Shown here: one piece after another, positions 26,801-40,423 of the stretch
Layout of the letters: the number at the start of each line of letters is the position of its first letter
How positions within the stretch are numbered: the stretch's first letter is position 1
Assembly: GCA_028564675.1 (NCBI GenBank)
Contig: JAOVVO010000161.1
Location: 62,001 to 126,000 of the forward strand
DNA length: 64,000 nucleotides
Source of the DNA: Onchocerca lupi
Taxonomy: Eukaryota; Nematoda; Chromadorea; Rhabditida; Onchocercidae
Direction of reading: 5' to 3'
Translations under genes and position numbers: made by a program
Notes under the pieces: generated by a model
Databases searched by the model: none
Seen by the model: the letters and a program-made list of their open reading frames with translations, nothing else
Told to the model about the DNA's origin: nothing

Positions 26801-29800
26801 AATGATTCTAAATGTTAAATTTGAAGATAAAAAAAAAAGAAAAAGCAATAAAAACTAACAGCCCCAAAAGAATCCCTAATTTCTCGACGTTTCCCAAAAG
26901 ATTCCCTAGTTTTTCGATGTTTCCCAAAAGATTCCCTAATTTTTCGGCGTTTTCTGAACGTTTCCAAATCGCTCGATTGGAACAACAGCGTGGCATTTGC
27001 AGTTTTCGTGCGAAATGCAAATGCAAACCTAAAAATTAAGAACAAAAATGCTATATTTAATTTATGAGCCTACTCATTTTAATCATAAGTTTCAATTTTC
27101 TAATCATTTTAAAGACCTATTTGATGCAGAGAAAAGCTACAAAATCAAAATTTTCAACAAATAATTTCATAAAAGTGACGCACGTGGAATTATTAGTGAG
27201 TTGAATTCCTTGAATGACCAAATAGCCTGGACGAGTGAAACCAACTACTCTATCAGTAGGTTCTAATCTTTCACCATTTTTGAAAGTACATCCACGCAAT
27301 TTACGTTGCGAGCGTATTGGGTTGTCAAGATCCAGTTCTGCAACCTGAAATTGATGATTATGGATGATCAGGTTGAAATATTTTTGAAGGAAATTTACAG
27401 CAATACACATAGAATGCAGGCACCGGAATCAGTAATTCAAGATAGCTGAAATCAGAAAACGCACTATGGAACATCTTAAAGTACAAAATTGATATCACTT
27501 GTGAAAAATGCTAAAGTTGCTCACCTATTTTGCTGCATAAGTTAGGCTCATTTAGATAAGTGGTAGATCGAAAACATAGAAGAGCAAACCTTGGAACTCA
27601 GTCCTAATAAGCGAGTAGGAGCTAATCTGTAGGAAACAAAAAAGTACTTGAGAAGGTCGGACTGACTGAATGCAGCCGAAAAATCCGTTCCAATGAATAT
27701 CGAAACGGCTAAAAGCAGTAATATTGAAGCCTGGCGGAACGCCACCAACAAAGTGATCATCGCCATTGATATTCAATTTGGCATTTTGGCCAGGAATAAT
27801 TACAGAATTACGGTCACTTTCATTATCGACCTGAAATTTGATGCGATCATAAGAAATGCATATTTCGAAAGCAAACTCTTTTAGCTTCCAGCATTTCGCT
27901 GAAATTCCATGGAAATTGATCTAACTCACGGTTTAAAATCGATCATTTAAGACTGCAATATGTTTGCTATCATCCAATTAATAGGTATTTGTTTTAAGTA
28001 ACAAAAGTCAAGAAAAAATATAACCTGTAAATGGATTTTGTCATAATTCCTGATGACACGAATAGTATGTGAACGCCCATCGGCGTAAGATGATTTCTTA
28101 GATTTAACGGCTGCATATGAATCATTGCCAAGATTGATCTAAATATCATTTCTGCATGAATGATTAAATAACAAAAATAGATAGAGTCAATTAACCTTCA
28201 TAAATTGCACTATTTAAGAATCCATTCTTGCCGCAAAAAACTGAGGCTGAACCTTTTTTCTATCCGCTAATTATCACAAAATAATCAAAAAACTGATACT
28301 TTAAAAGCAAAATCAAATGCAGGTATACTGATTAGAAAGCAACATTGATATAATCGTTAAATTTCTCTTTGTGAAATTTCTGACGAGAACTATCATTATG
28401 CAAATGCAGTTAGCCGAGTTGCCGACTTGAGTCCAATTATACCAGACCTTAATTAATAAAGAAGAGCAAAAAAGGATAATAAATAAGATACCCTGAAAAG
28501 AACATGTCCTTCACGAAGTTCCAAACTAATAAAATCTCCATTTTCCTGATTACCACGGAAATATAGCAAGCCATCAGGTGAATAAGCTGATAAGATCACA
28601 GTTATTTGCGCTCCACTTGGCCGTTCGGTTGAAGGAAGATGTATTTGAGCAAAACCATCACTAAAAGATGAACTAATTAGAATTACTTTTTTACGACAAC
28701 GAAATTGCTATTCCATTATATTAGAGAACTATTTTTGCCTTTATGTATTTTGTGTAAGAATACATACAGTAATATAATTTAAACTAAATGAAATTTCGGA
28801 TGGAAAACTTACCGGAAGAAATAACCGGTAGTCTGACTTTCTGGTGCAGCGAAAGCTCCTTCGCAAGCTTTACTACTTTCAGCAAATGCCCAAAGTGGTA
28901 AAGTTTCACCATCAACAGTAAATTCGCCAATGGTACCCAGGAATTTGTTAGTCGCTAAACCAAGATCCTGTGAAAGTTTTGCGTCGATACCAAATTGAAT
29001 TAGTGTTTCACCATGTACCGTATTGAAAATGGTACTATCATCCTCATCTGATTTACCTACTGATACAGTAGTTGGTTCACCAACTGTTCGTTCACCTTCA
29101 CCACTTATTGTATTATGGAGTGCTACGGTTAGCGTTACTGAATTGCCAAATCTAAAAAAAAAAAAAAAATTGTTAATTTACATTTGGTTTATCTTCGTTG
29201 AGAGACAAGTCAAATTTTTTTGAATCACATAAGTTATAAGTTCATCCTTTTAGTAATGCTCAAGAGTAATTAATCTATCATCTATTCTATCCAGTGATGG
29301 AAAATGAAGAGAAATAAAATAAACTTGTCACTTATAAAAGAAACCAATTAACCTTTCTAATACTATGTGGTACCAAGTAGTTCGATCACTTGGCGCGATA
29401 TAATTAATAGTATGGGTATTAGTGGCCATACGAACACCGGAGCCAATATTCCACTGTACGACGATACGTCGATCTCTTAATTCCATTGCAATATATTCCG
29501 ATTGCTGTGTACGTTTCGTCTTTGTTTTCGTCAAAAACAGCAATGAATCTGGAACATTTCGTAGAGGACGATACTTGATGGTGAATAAGTTAGTTGGAGC
29601 CAGATGTGCAGGTGAGATGAAAGCACGGTGGCAATTGCCAGTTTCATCGGATTTCATTGAAATTCGAATCTGTAATTATTTGCTATTTGCTTATTTTGCT
29701 CTTTTCCTTCAATTTCAAAAATTGTTAATCTACATAAATAAAAATGTAAATCGTCGTTGTTACTCCTTATATAACTTTGCAACTTTTTTACCGATTGCTT

Positions 29801-32800
29801 TCAAATTTTGATATAATATTACATTCGAATAGGCGCGTGTTATTATATAGATACCTATGTCTACCTGTGTTCCATACCTATGTTTTTTTTTTACTTTTCA
29901 CATTTGAAAAAAATAAAAACCAAAATGAAATAAATTTTTTTTTAAATAAAAGTAAATTCAGCACGTAAATGTCTAATATGAACGTCATACAAACTGAAAA
30001 TAACAAGTTCCATATATCATTTACATGAATGTGTTGAGAAACAAAAAATAATGGAAACTAAAATATTTATCGCAAGTATATTTGATATTAGATTGATAAT
30101 ACATTAAAAATAAAACTTCACTTACACGTGATGCTTTCTCTCGTGCTTCTTTGATTTTTTCTTGCAATAATTTAATCTGCTGTCCCAAAATACTGATCCG
30201 TTTTGAATCATCATCCGTTTGCTTCTTTACTTCAGAAACTTTCTTCATCGCTTCCTGCGCCTCTTGATTAGCTTTGCGCACTAAAATAAGTTCATATACT
30301 ATATGCAATAATTTGTAACTTTCAATTAAAGTAACAATTCAGTTCAATTAATTCAAAAGTTCAACTAAAATCAGCAGCAGATGAACTAGTTCCAAGTGAT
30401 TAAAATAAATAATCTTATGATGTGAATGTTTGTTAAGAGCGTACTAGAAATTTAAAGTGATAAATCATAGATGCCTTAATTTTCCATCAATTTTTACATT
30501 TTGAAATGCGCTATAGAAATTTGGAATACACAAGAGAATTTTCAAAATTTTTGAAGAATTCATTAATGAACCCGCAATTGATTTTGCGATTTCAGACATT
30601 CTGCTTTCCTCTAGATTTCGACAATAAAAAACTTTTCACTTTTTTGAAAGTGCAGCAGCTTACTGTTCGACACAGTAAATTTGCAGCAGCCTACTGTATT
30701 GATACACTATAGCTTACCCTCATTTGTGACATTTCGAATGTCTTCGCCAGCAAAACCTTTTAATTTCGAAACAGCATCGCTCATTGTGTTAATTTCAATA
30801 GATATTTCTCGCATTTTTTGATGTACATCGTTGGCTCGTTTTTCTGCATCATCAGCTACACTGATCAATCCTGTCATTCGATCATGCTGATCATCGAATG
30901 ATTGATATTGTTCACCTAAATTTCGAGTTTTTATAATTAAGAAAGTAGAAGTTCGTGAATAAGTTACTTCAGAAGTTGAAAGATTCATGACTGAACGACT
31001 GAAACTTCTGATATATATCCGCCATGACTTTTATTATTTTCGATCTTAGAGAATTAAAATATGTTTATGATGATGATAATTTTTTACCGGCAAACTATCA
31101 AAAGTGATATTGCTCCTTATCAATGATAATTCAAACTTACTTATTGTTAATTTTTGCTTTATTGCATCCTGCATTGTTTCTTTCAAATTATTTATTGCTT
31201 CAATAGTTGTCAAGCGTTCGTTTTTCAGATCCTTTAAGCTAAGTTCATCGGCTTGTCCCTCAATAGCAATACTGCGATTTTTGGCTTGTAGTGCCATATT
31301 AACCATTGAGATTTCAGAGTTCGGATCCGCATCGATATATGCAAATTCCGCAGCTTTCTTCGCTCCTTCCGCTGCTTTGCTTGCATTCCGTAAAGTTTCC
31401 ACAATTTCCTTGTAAGCATTAGATGCTCGAAGAGGATTTGCTGCAGCATTCTTTGTATCCGCAAAAGAACTGAAATAATTACCTTCTTTAAATATGATAA
31501 TAATGAATGGAATTTAAATAAATATAGACTAATGATGAGAAAAAAAAAGTATTCGAAGCTTATTTATCAATATAAAATGAAATGCTTCTTGCAATAAATC
31601 ATATAAAAAATTGCATTTTTTTTTTACTTCTGCAATTTTCGGGCTTCATTTTCCAGCTGTTCTGCATGACGTTCGTTTTTTTCTACATATTCCTGACGAT
31701 ATTCATCCAAAAGCTGTCCAAATCTATCAGCTTCATCGCGACATTTTTTCGTCGTTTCATCTATTTGTGGAAATAGTGTTTCGTTAATGATCTAAAAATA
31801 AAAGCTTCGAATATTTAACAGAGAAAAAAATTGAAATAACGGACAGAATAACTGCACTTGATTCAACATTTGATTTCTGTATTCCCGAAAACTTCATCAT
31901 TTAGCACACGTGATGTTATCAGCTTCATCAAGACAACTGTTAAGTTTAATCTAATTCTACCCTGCAAACTTTTTTTTTAAAATCACCATAGCAAATGTCT
32001 TGGTTCAAAATAAATTGCAAGCGAAACCTTGAAATCATCGAACATTGTCAAAATTTTTTCTGTTTTCGCAACTGTTACTTTATTTTCTGCTTCACTTAAT
32101 TCATCAGTTCCTTTGGTCAATAATTCAGTAATATTTGCTTTTACGGCATTAAATCGGTCCACCCGTTTCGCTACTATAATTGCTACTTTATCGGAGGATA
32201 CGGTATCCTGACGTGCTCTATCCCAAATAGTGTCACGATAATCGTTTAACCATTGTTCGAAGACATCCAGTTGTTTACGCAACTCAACAAATGAGGTGTC
32301 ATTCAGCATACGTGATGTGATCAACTTCATTAAATCTTGAGATTTCCTAAAATACTTATGTGCTCAAGCATGTCCTATAATGAGAAAGAAAATAGTTTGC
32401 TGTACTTATCAAGATTACCTTCATTATCTAAATTGATGATAAAGTAATTGGAAATACTGATAAATCTGAAAAAAATTTTTTTTAATGACTTTCAAATTTA
32501 ATTTAAACAAAGCATATTTTATCTTTTTCTAAATAATTAATGAGTTTTTTTTTAGATATCATTGGAAAATCAAACAAAATGATATTTCAGAATGACTAAC
32601 TCAAAATCGGTATTTCCACGATTGTAGCGTTTTTCGATGTAGATCCCACGTTCCTTCATTGCATTCAAATAACCATTTGCTTCCTGGATCCAAATATTGG
32701 TCTGTGAATTGTCCTGTTTCCCAGATCCGTAATTTATATAATGCCGTAATTGACTGACAACATCACGGATAATTTTATCCTGCTCTCGAGCTCTCTTAGA

Positions 32801-35800
32801 TAATTCCTCCGTCTTGGCTCTGCTCTTTTGTAAAGTATTTTTTGACTTGTTGGTTCGGTCTAGCATAAATTTCGTTTGTTCTACCAATCCATGTACGTCA
32901 TCTAAGAAGTTGTCGTCTGCGCCAATATTAGTTTTACTTGGATCTTCACCAATAGTATCTCCGTAATGTAGCGAATCCAAAACCAAATGCAAATCTGGAA
33001 CGAAATAATTGACCAATAATTTCCATGCAATATTCAAAACTTGGAACTTTATGAAAAGAACTATGTACAGAGATTAGAATGTAGTTATGATTAAATTTTT
33101 TGCTATAGTGTGATTTGGATACTAAATGAATACATCACATTAGATAATATTCAAAAAAGCATACTTTTCGTAGTATTACTTATTCGAGCAGCACGCTTCC
33201 ATGGGATTGGTCTTAAATTTGTGAAATTTTGCTTTTCCATAATTTCTTCTAATCCATCCATTTCTTTCATTAAATCACGTGTACAACCTTGATCGCATGA
33301 AGTACAAACACCATTAATAAATGCATGCCGATCTTTGCATACGGAGCAATCACGACCAGTTAAACCTGGTCGACATTCACACTGACCTGTCTTCTAAAAA
33401 AAAACTGCATTTTAGATAATTAAGATAGAAATTAATGTTGAATGATAGATTATCATATTATCAAAAAAAAGCTATTATCAGAAGCTCCTCGAATCTTTAT
33501 AAGTAATTATAGTGAAATTAAAGAAAAAAAATGATAATGAAAACTTGCCTGATCGCAAATCCCATGAACTGAACCATATTGATGGCAGGCGCATTCTTGA
33601 CACATCCCACCTGTTATATTCGGATTACCGTAGTAGCCGGTCAGGCAATTTTCACAGTACAAACCTGTATAACCAAGTTTACAAGCATCACACATATATC
33701 CTCGGCCATGATCTACTGCAAAACAGGTATCACTGAAGCTATTATCTGGCAATGGACATGCACATTTCGTGCATGCATTCGCGCTACCAATCGCTGCATC
33801 GCCATGATAACCTGGTTTGCAAAGTTGACAGTAATCACCGTATGTGTTGTGTTCACAATTCTGAAATAATCAGCGAAAAATGATTATGAAAATATAAAGA
33901 AATAATGTGAAAGTCAATTTCAAATTTCCATTTCAAGTTTTAAGTTTTGCCTTTTTTGATTTTCAAAATGATGAAAGAATTCTGAAATATTTATAATTTC
34001 ATTAGCCTTAATGATTAACAATAAAAATTTAATGATTTGCATGCTTTACAGTGCATCTGCAAGTTTCTGCTTCACATGTTGTTGAATGTCCATTGCATGC
34101 GCATAGTTTTGGTTCTCCGACCAATGCTAAATCATCGGGACTATTCAAGAAATCAGGTTGTCGTTTTCGGCAATAACCTTCAGCTGGATCTTGGCATGAA
34201 TTACCGGCATAACCCTGAGGACATTCACATTGTTCCACACCAATTGCTACTGAATTTGAAGTATCGGTAGCATTTTCCCATACTGCTACATCGATACCTA
34301 TATCAGTGATCGAAACTGTATCACCTCTGAAATTTAATTTTTTTTGTTTGATATTTCAGAAAATTTCAAGATTATTACATAATGTCTTTTTTTTAAAGGA
34401 AGAAATGGAATTTTCAAGAAAAAAATTAACGTTGTTGGATAGTTGTATGTAGCTCTGACGTAAATGCCTTGCAGATTTTGCAAAGCTATCATCAATTGCT
34501 TGCGTGTTACTGGTACGTCAGGACTTAAACGTGAACGCCATTGACTTTCATGCAAACGAATTCTGTAGCGTCCCGATTCATTTACTTCGTTGGGTGTATG
34601 TTCCAGAATGATACGATGATTGCCGACCTGTTTTTTTGGCAGTTAAGTGAATGAATTTTAAATCAAAATTTATCTAAGTTTACTCAAATTCCTTTCCTAT
34701 TCATGGCTTTAATAATTCAGAAATAGTAGAGTATACCAAGATGACTTGCGGGAAAAAGCGGAAATGTTGAGGATCAGGTGCCACATTGGTGATACCACGA
34801 TAATTGTCATCATTTTTGATTGTAAAACGAATGAATCCATTATAAGATGCGGTTCGATCACCCAAGAAACTGGGTGGGAGAGGCCTAAAATTCATATCTT
34901 TTTGTCTAACTCAGTATCCAACTTAAAATTCAAAGAATTGTACTTGAACTCTTTTTTCTTATTTTTCAATTTTTTATACGTCCCCAATAAAAACAAAAGA
35001 TTTCTTGAGAAGATAGAATCCTTTTTTTCATCTCGGAATTTCTAGATTTGTGCAATATCTGCGTAGCAAATCACTTTATCCTACAAGTTAATATTAAATC
35101 AATTACGATAGGTATATTTATTTTTTCCAAACATACCAGTATAGAGGCGTAATATCTGTTGGATAACTGTTGTATATCAACGGATATTCTTTGAGCACAT
35201 TCAGATTATGTTTACGTGTATAATATGTCCATGGTTCTGAGAATATTACCTTAATTAAAAAGGAATTGAAATTTCTCAAGCATAATTTTTCTACTAGAAA
35301 ATTTAATAATGAAATTTCTGGACCAACCACTTTTCAAATTATAAAATAAATAAATTTTTGGATCTAACAAAAATATAAATAGTCTTATTAATGTGTAAAA
35401 AAGTCACTAAGAGATAGCAAAGGTTGTATTACCTGTCGATCGGGTGCATAAATTTGTTGCCATACCAGACTGCTTTGTACGCAAAAATTAGTACGATTGA
35501 AGCAGAAGCAATCGGTGCAACCGAAAGCATTACTTTCTTCCAGGCTAAAGCTATATGCGTCGCAGCTATCACATTTCAATCCTACCACATTTTTCTAAAA
35601 CATATTTCCCACAAAGATCAAAAAATATCTCTCAGAATTGCTATTTTTCAAAATCCAAAGTTTCAAGTTTTGCAAAAGTTCCAATATCTTCAAAATTCAG
35701 AGTTTCTAAGAAACTAAATGAAAATCGAAATGAGAAATACCTTGCACTTGCACTGTCCTTTCTCATCACAGCGACATGCACCATTTTTGCAAGTTGTTGG

Positions 35801-38800
35801 ATCAGTTCCCGATAGATCGCAATTACATAGTTCGCATCGAGGAAAATTAAAATGTCCATGAATGCATCGATCACATTTTAGACCAACGAAACCTGTTTGA
35901 CAATGACACTGAAAACAAATGGTCATTTATAACAATATTTCAAATAATAAGCATTTAGTGGTAAATTAACCTGTCCATTTTCAGGATTACAATTCGGTCC
36001 ATCTGCTCCGATACCGGAACAATCACAGAGCGTACAACCGTTTAAAGGATCGTAATTCCAAGCATTCTTGGAACAATTTTCACACATTTCACCTACGGTA
36101 TTGGGTGGACAAATGCATTCACCGGTTATTGAATCGCAAATATGACCAGGCGCTGGACATACACGACATTCTGAAAAAAAAAATAAATAAACTTGGGATC
36201 AATAATGATTATGATAATATTAAAAGCTTGAATTGTTGATATGAATGTTCAAATTTTAAGATTATTTAGATCAAAAAAAGACGTTTGCTTCATTATGATT
36301 AAGCATCAAACAATGCAAATAAAACGACAAAGAATAATTAAATAACCTTTGCATCCATTCAAATCTAATCCAAAATAATTCGGAGCGCATTTGTCACATT
36401 TCAATCCAGTAACTCCAGGTTTGCAAACACATTGACCTGTATGTGCGTCACATTGAATGCCTTCGGAGCCTAACAAATCGCAGTCGCATACCTGGTAATT
36501 TTTATTAAGTAAACCAATAAAGGCACAAAATTAAAAAAATATAAGAATTCGAATTTACACAAAAAAGAAAAAATTCAAAAGTTTCTGGAAAATAATATCG
36601 CTTAATCACAAAATTAAAAAATTAGAGGACCTAAAAAAATTGAACTCAAATAAAAAAATTCAAAAATTTCTGGAAAACAATGTCGTCTTATTTACCTGAC
36701 ATCCCTGTCCGCTAGTTATATTAAAATAACCATCCACGCATTTTTCACACATTTTACCGTCAACATTCTTGCGACATTCGCATTTTCCGGTGATATTATC
36801 ACATCGACCATCATCTATTGCACCAAATGTATTACAGTGACAAAACTGACAACCGTTATCTCCAAAATTGAAATAACCTGCTCTACACATGTCACATTGT
36901 TTGCCAAATACTCCTGTCTTGCAGGCACACTGCAAAAAAAATTTTAGCTTTAATGTCACTTGCATGAAGTGCAGATGAATATAATTATTTTTCAGCTTAC
37001 TGGTGTTCGTCTCTGCATGACTCGTAACATGCATCGGTGACATGCAAATAGGTCCCTTTTGGGAAATTAGCGATGCAAGCCATGCGATCATTTTTTTCAA
37101 TGATTAGCTTATTCTTAAGTTAATTACTAACTTTCTTGTATAAGCGAAAGTATTAATAGTTCTTCCTGACTGGCTTGAAACTTCTGATTCTCACCATGAT
37201 TCTACACTACTTAGCCATGAAAATTCATGTAGCGAGAGGCATTATACACTTAAGTTATTACACACTGTAAATGATTTGGAAATGGATAGGATTCGCCCCA
37301 ATATATTTTGCAAACTATGGAAAAACCAACTTGGCCGGACACTTCATCACATTCACTGTTAAAAGAACCGGTCATGTTGCAATTACAAGCTGGGCACATA
37401 TTTTCAATGTCGCCATGTCCTTCCTGAAAAATGAATTCTTGAACTTGTCAAAGCTAGATTAAAACTTTTCCAGTTTTTAAGCTTTACAAATTTGCTTCTA
37501 TTATCTCTTCATAATTACCTTACAACGACTGCACTGCATACCGATGTAATTATCATGACAATCACAAATGCCAGTTGATTTGTTGCATGTGGCCGAATGG
37601 GCACCTTTCGGATGACATCTGCAAGGTCGACAAGATTTGTCTTTCGGATTACCCCAGTGATTCTCCTTGCATTCTTCACAGTGATCACCAGCTGTATTAT
37701 AGATGCATTTCAAACATTTTCCTGTTTTCCGATCACAATTACCAATAGTCATTGGATCGATATTGTCGTTACAATCACATGGTTTGCAGGTACCATTCTT
37801 TTCTAATGGATTCCCAAAGAAACCATCAGCACATCTATAAAATCAGTATTTTTCAAATTTATTTTGAAAAATACTTTTTTAAATTTTTGTATTAAAAATC
37901 CCACATTTTAATAATTAAATTTCTTGCAACTTCTCATAAAATCAGTTTGAACAAATCCTTATCAGTAGGAAATCATCACATAAATTTTAGTAATAGTCAC
38001 GCAGAAATAAGAAATTTACATTTCGCATTTATTGCCATCGTAACCAAGTTCACAGGCTGTACAAACGTACGCATCTTCACCGTAAGCTGCTGCACCTCCA
38101 ACAACAAGTTGTGTCAAACTACATTGCGCAGAATGACTGTTCTCGATGGTTGGACATGCACAAGGATGACACTGACCAAGTTCGCCACCTAGGGATGGAT
38201 TTCCATAATGTCCAGGTAAACATTGATGACATCGACGGCCAGTAGTATTATGCTGAAGTAATATAGTAATTTATTATTGTTATAATCCATATAAATAAAA
38301 ATGTAAATGTTCGTCGCGACTTTTGACACAACATTCCAAGTTCCTCACAATTGATTTGAAATTTTGATCCATTCAAATAGGCGTGTGTTTCTATATAGAT
38401 ATATCTACTTTTTTTAAAATCTGTCCGCAAGGATGAACATGTTTACCGCCAAAACGCCGTAAAGATAAATATATTTCCCGCCAAAACGCCCCGCATAACA
38501 TACAAGCAAAGTGAAGTCGCCTCCTAAAAGGTAACGGAGACGTGCGAAAGAAGCTCAACTAGCTATTGATTCACTGCTAAATAATAATCGACAAATAATC
38601 TATATAAATGAAAACGTCATTGTTCGTTGTGGCTTTTGACACAGGGTTTCAAGTTTTTCATCGATTGATTTAAAAATTTGAAATACGTTGCATTTGAATA
38701 GGCGCGTATTTTTATATAGATATGCCTTTTTTTTTATCACCTGTCACACCTCAGACAGGTAAAAATAAATGAGCGAACATTTTTATTTTTTTAGACTAGC

Positions 38801-40376
38801 TCGACCGGCTACGGGAGTGGCTTATATAGCTAATGGACAAATGAAATCCAAATGAATTTTGAAGTGAAATGGAATTCAAATGCATTTTAAACTGCAAAAC
38901 TCAAAAGAACTTTGAATTGCTGTGATACTCCCTGTGTTGCATCAGAATAAAAAAGACAAATACTAAACGAAAAAAGCAATCAGATGACTAACGCAGACGA
39001 CAAAAAAAGAAGACAATGAAGCATAAAGTTGAAATCATTTCTATATATTTTATTTGAAGATATACAGAAACCAGAAAAAAGGATGATGTAATCAATTATC
39101 GTACCAAACAAAATTAATAACCTTTTCTTCTCGAATAATAATTTCTATCTATTTTAAAAATTTCCAATAAATTATTCGTCGTATAAACTATGCTAAATTT
39201 CATCTTTGCCAAGTAAATTTTAAACCTTTATTGGCTTTATTTTTGAAATTAATTAAGCTATAATATTCACTTACTTGACAATTAATACAGTCACCCGTGA
39301 ATGGATCACATTCAAACGAATGTCCCTCACAATTACATTTCTCGCAACGACCATTGAATAGTTGATTGTTTACTCTTCGATATCCCGAAATACAGCGCTG
39401 AAAAAAAAAGAAAAAAAAATCATACATTCAATTTTTTTTTTGAAGAAAATTACAATGGCATTTTACTAGAAATGTGTAAAATTTTTTCATTACATGGATT
39501 ACTTACTTCACAACTATTGCCTACGTAATATTCAGGACATTTGCACACTTCAACGCCACGCATCAGTGCATCTGACGCTTGGGACTCTGTACGTTCGGTT
39601 GTATCTTCAGGTTCAATTGCTGTATCCAATGTCAATCCATAAATACTACAAAAAGCTAATAAAAAATTAACTAAATAGGAAAAAAATATGTACAAATATA
39701 AATTTATCCAAGTTTTTTATATTTATATTCTCGAACGTTTAAAGAAGTAAACAATTAAATTGACTTTAAATTACCTTGACTGTATTTGTTCCCTATTATA
39801 TATAGCACGTATCATCATTGTGTTGACATCAGCTAGGACACGCATCATTTCATGCTTATTAACAGGTGTACGCATATACGCATTTTGCCATCCGTTACCT
39901 TCTTTCATAGGAATCTGAATACTTATATTTTCTCTCGGGAAGAAATTCTGTTGACTGTAATATTCCAATTTTATACCATTACCCTGAAAGGAAAATGTGT
40001 TAGAAAAGCCTTCAGATGGAAATAAATGAATAAAATGAATATACGTAAATAATGACAATACTTATATGTAACATCTTGGATTGATACAGATTTTTTTTTT
40101 TTTTTTTAAGCTCCTACATTATCCGGAAGAGTTCTGAAGAAAATGTTGTAAACATTACGAAACAAAGTACGAAATTACTAATTTAATCAAACCAACTTCT
40201 ATGATAACATCAGCAAGGAATGTCTGTTCTCCATTACCTATCGGTACAAAGTATACGTAGTATTGTAAATTTCCACCATAACTATTTAGCTGAAATTAAA
40301 TTTCACTTTGTTTGGCACTTCTGGTATTATAAAGTTATTTACTGCAGCTTCTGGGCATCTTTCCATATTCACTTCT

Positions 40377-40423
<47 letters not shown>

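Larger units (their letters stand above)
35433..39397 (-). other. lam-3: Laminin alpha: second LE repeat block
   Basis: Exons 39397-39275, 38252-38020, 37834-37519, 37423-37331, 36929-36696, 36491-36347, 36170-35971, 35908-35741, 35594-35433; about residues 740-1297, with roughly ten LE repeats. Typical pieces are CRCHPKGAHSATC, CNCNMTGSFNSEC and CDCSGIGADGPNC. The last repeat is split by L4b. The intron 38253-39274 is unusually long for this gene and holds mobile-element copies. Confidence 0.9.

Noticed and set aside
26812..27039. Plus-strand open frame with repeated PKRFPNFS-like units
   Set aside because: It is the antisense of the coding tandem repeat in laminin LG3.
27421..27620. Possible extra laminin exons between LG2 pieces
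   Set aside because: Splice-like sites exist, but the exons at 27648 and 27344 join directly in phase, with SVRPSQ followed by VAELDLDN, and the extra sequence has no LG features.
32417..32470. Possible small laminin exon between 32601 and 32346
   Set aside because: Including it puts the next exon out of frame. Direct joining keeps phase and the heptad pattern.
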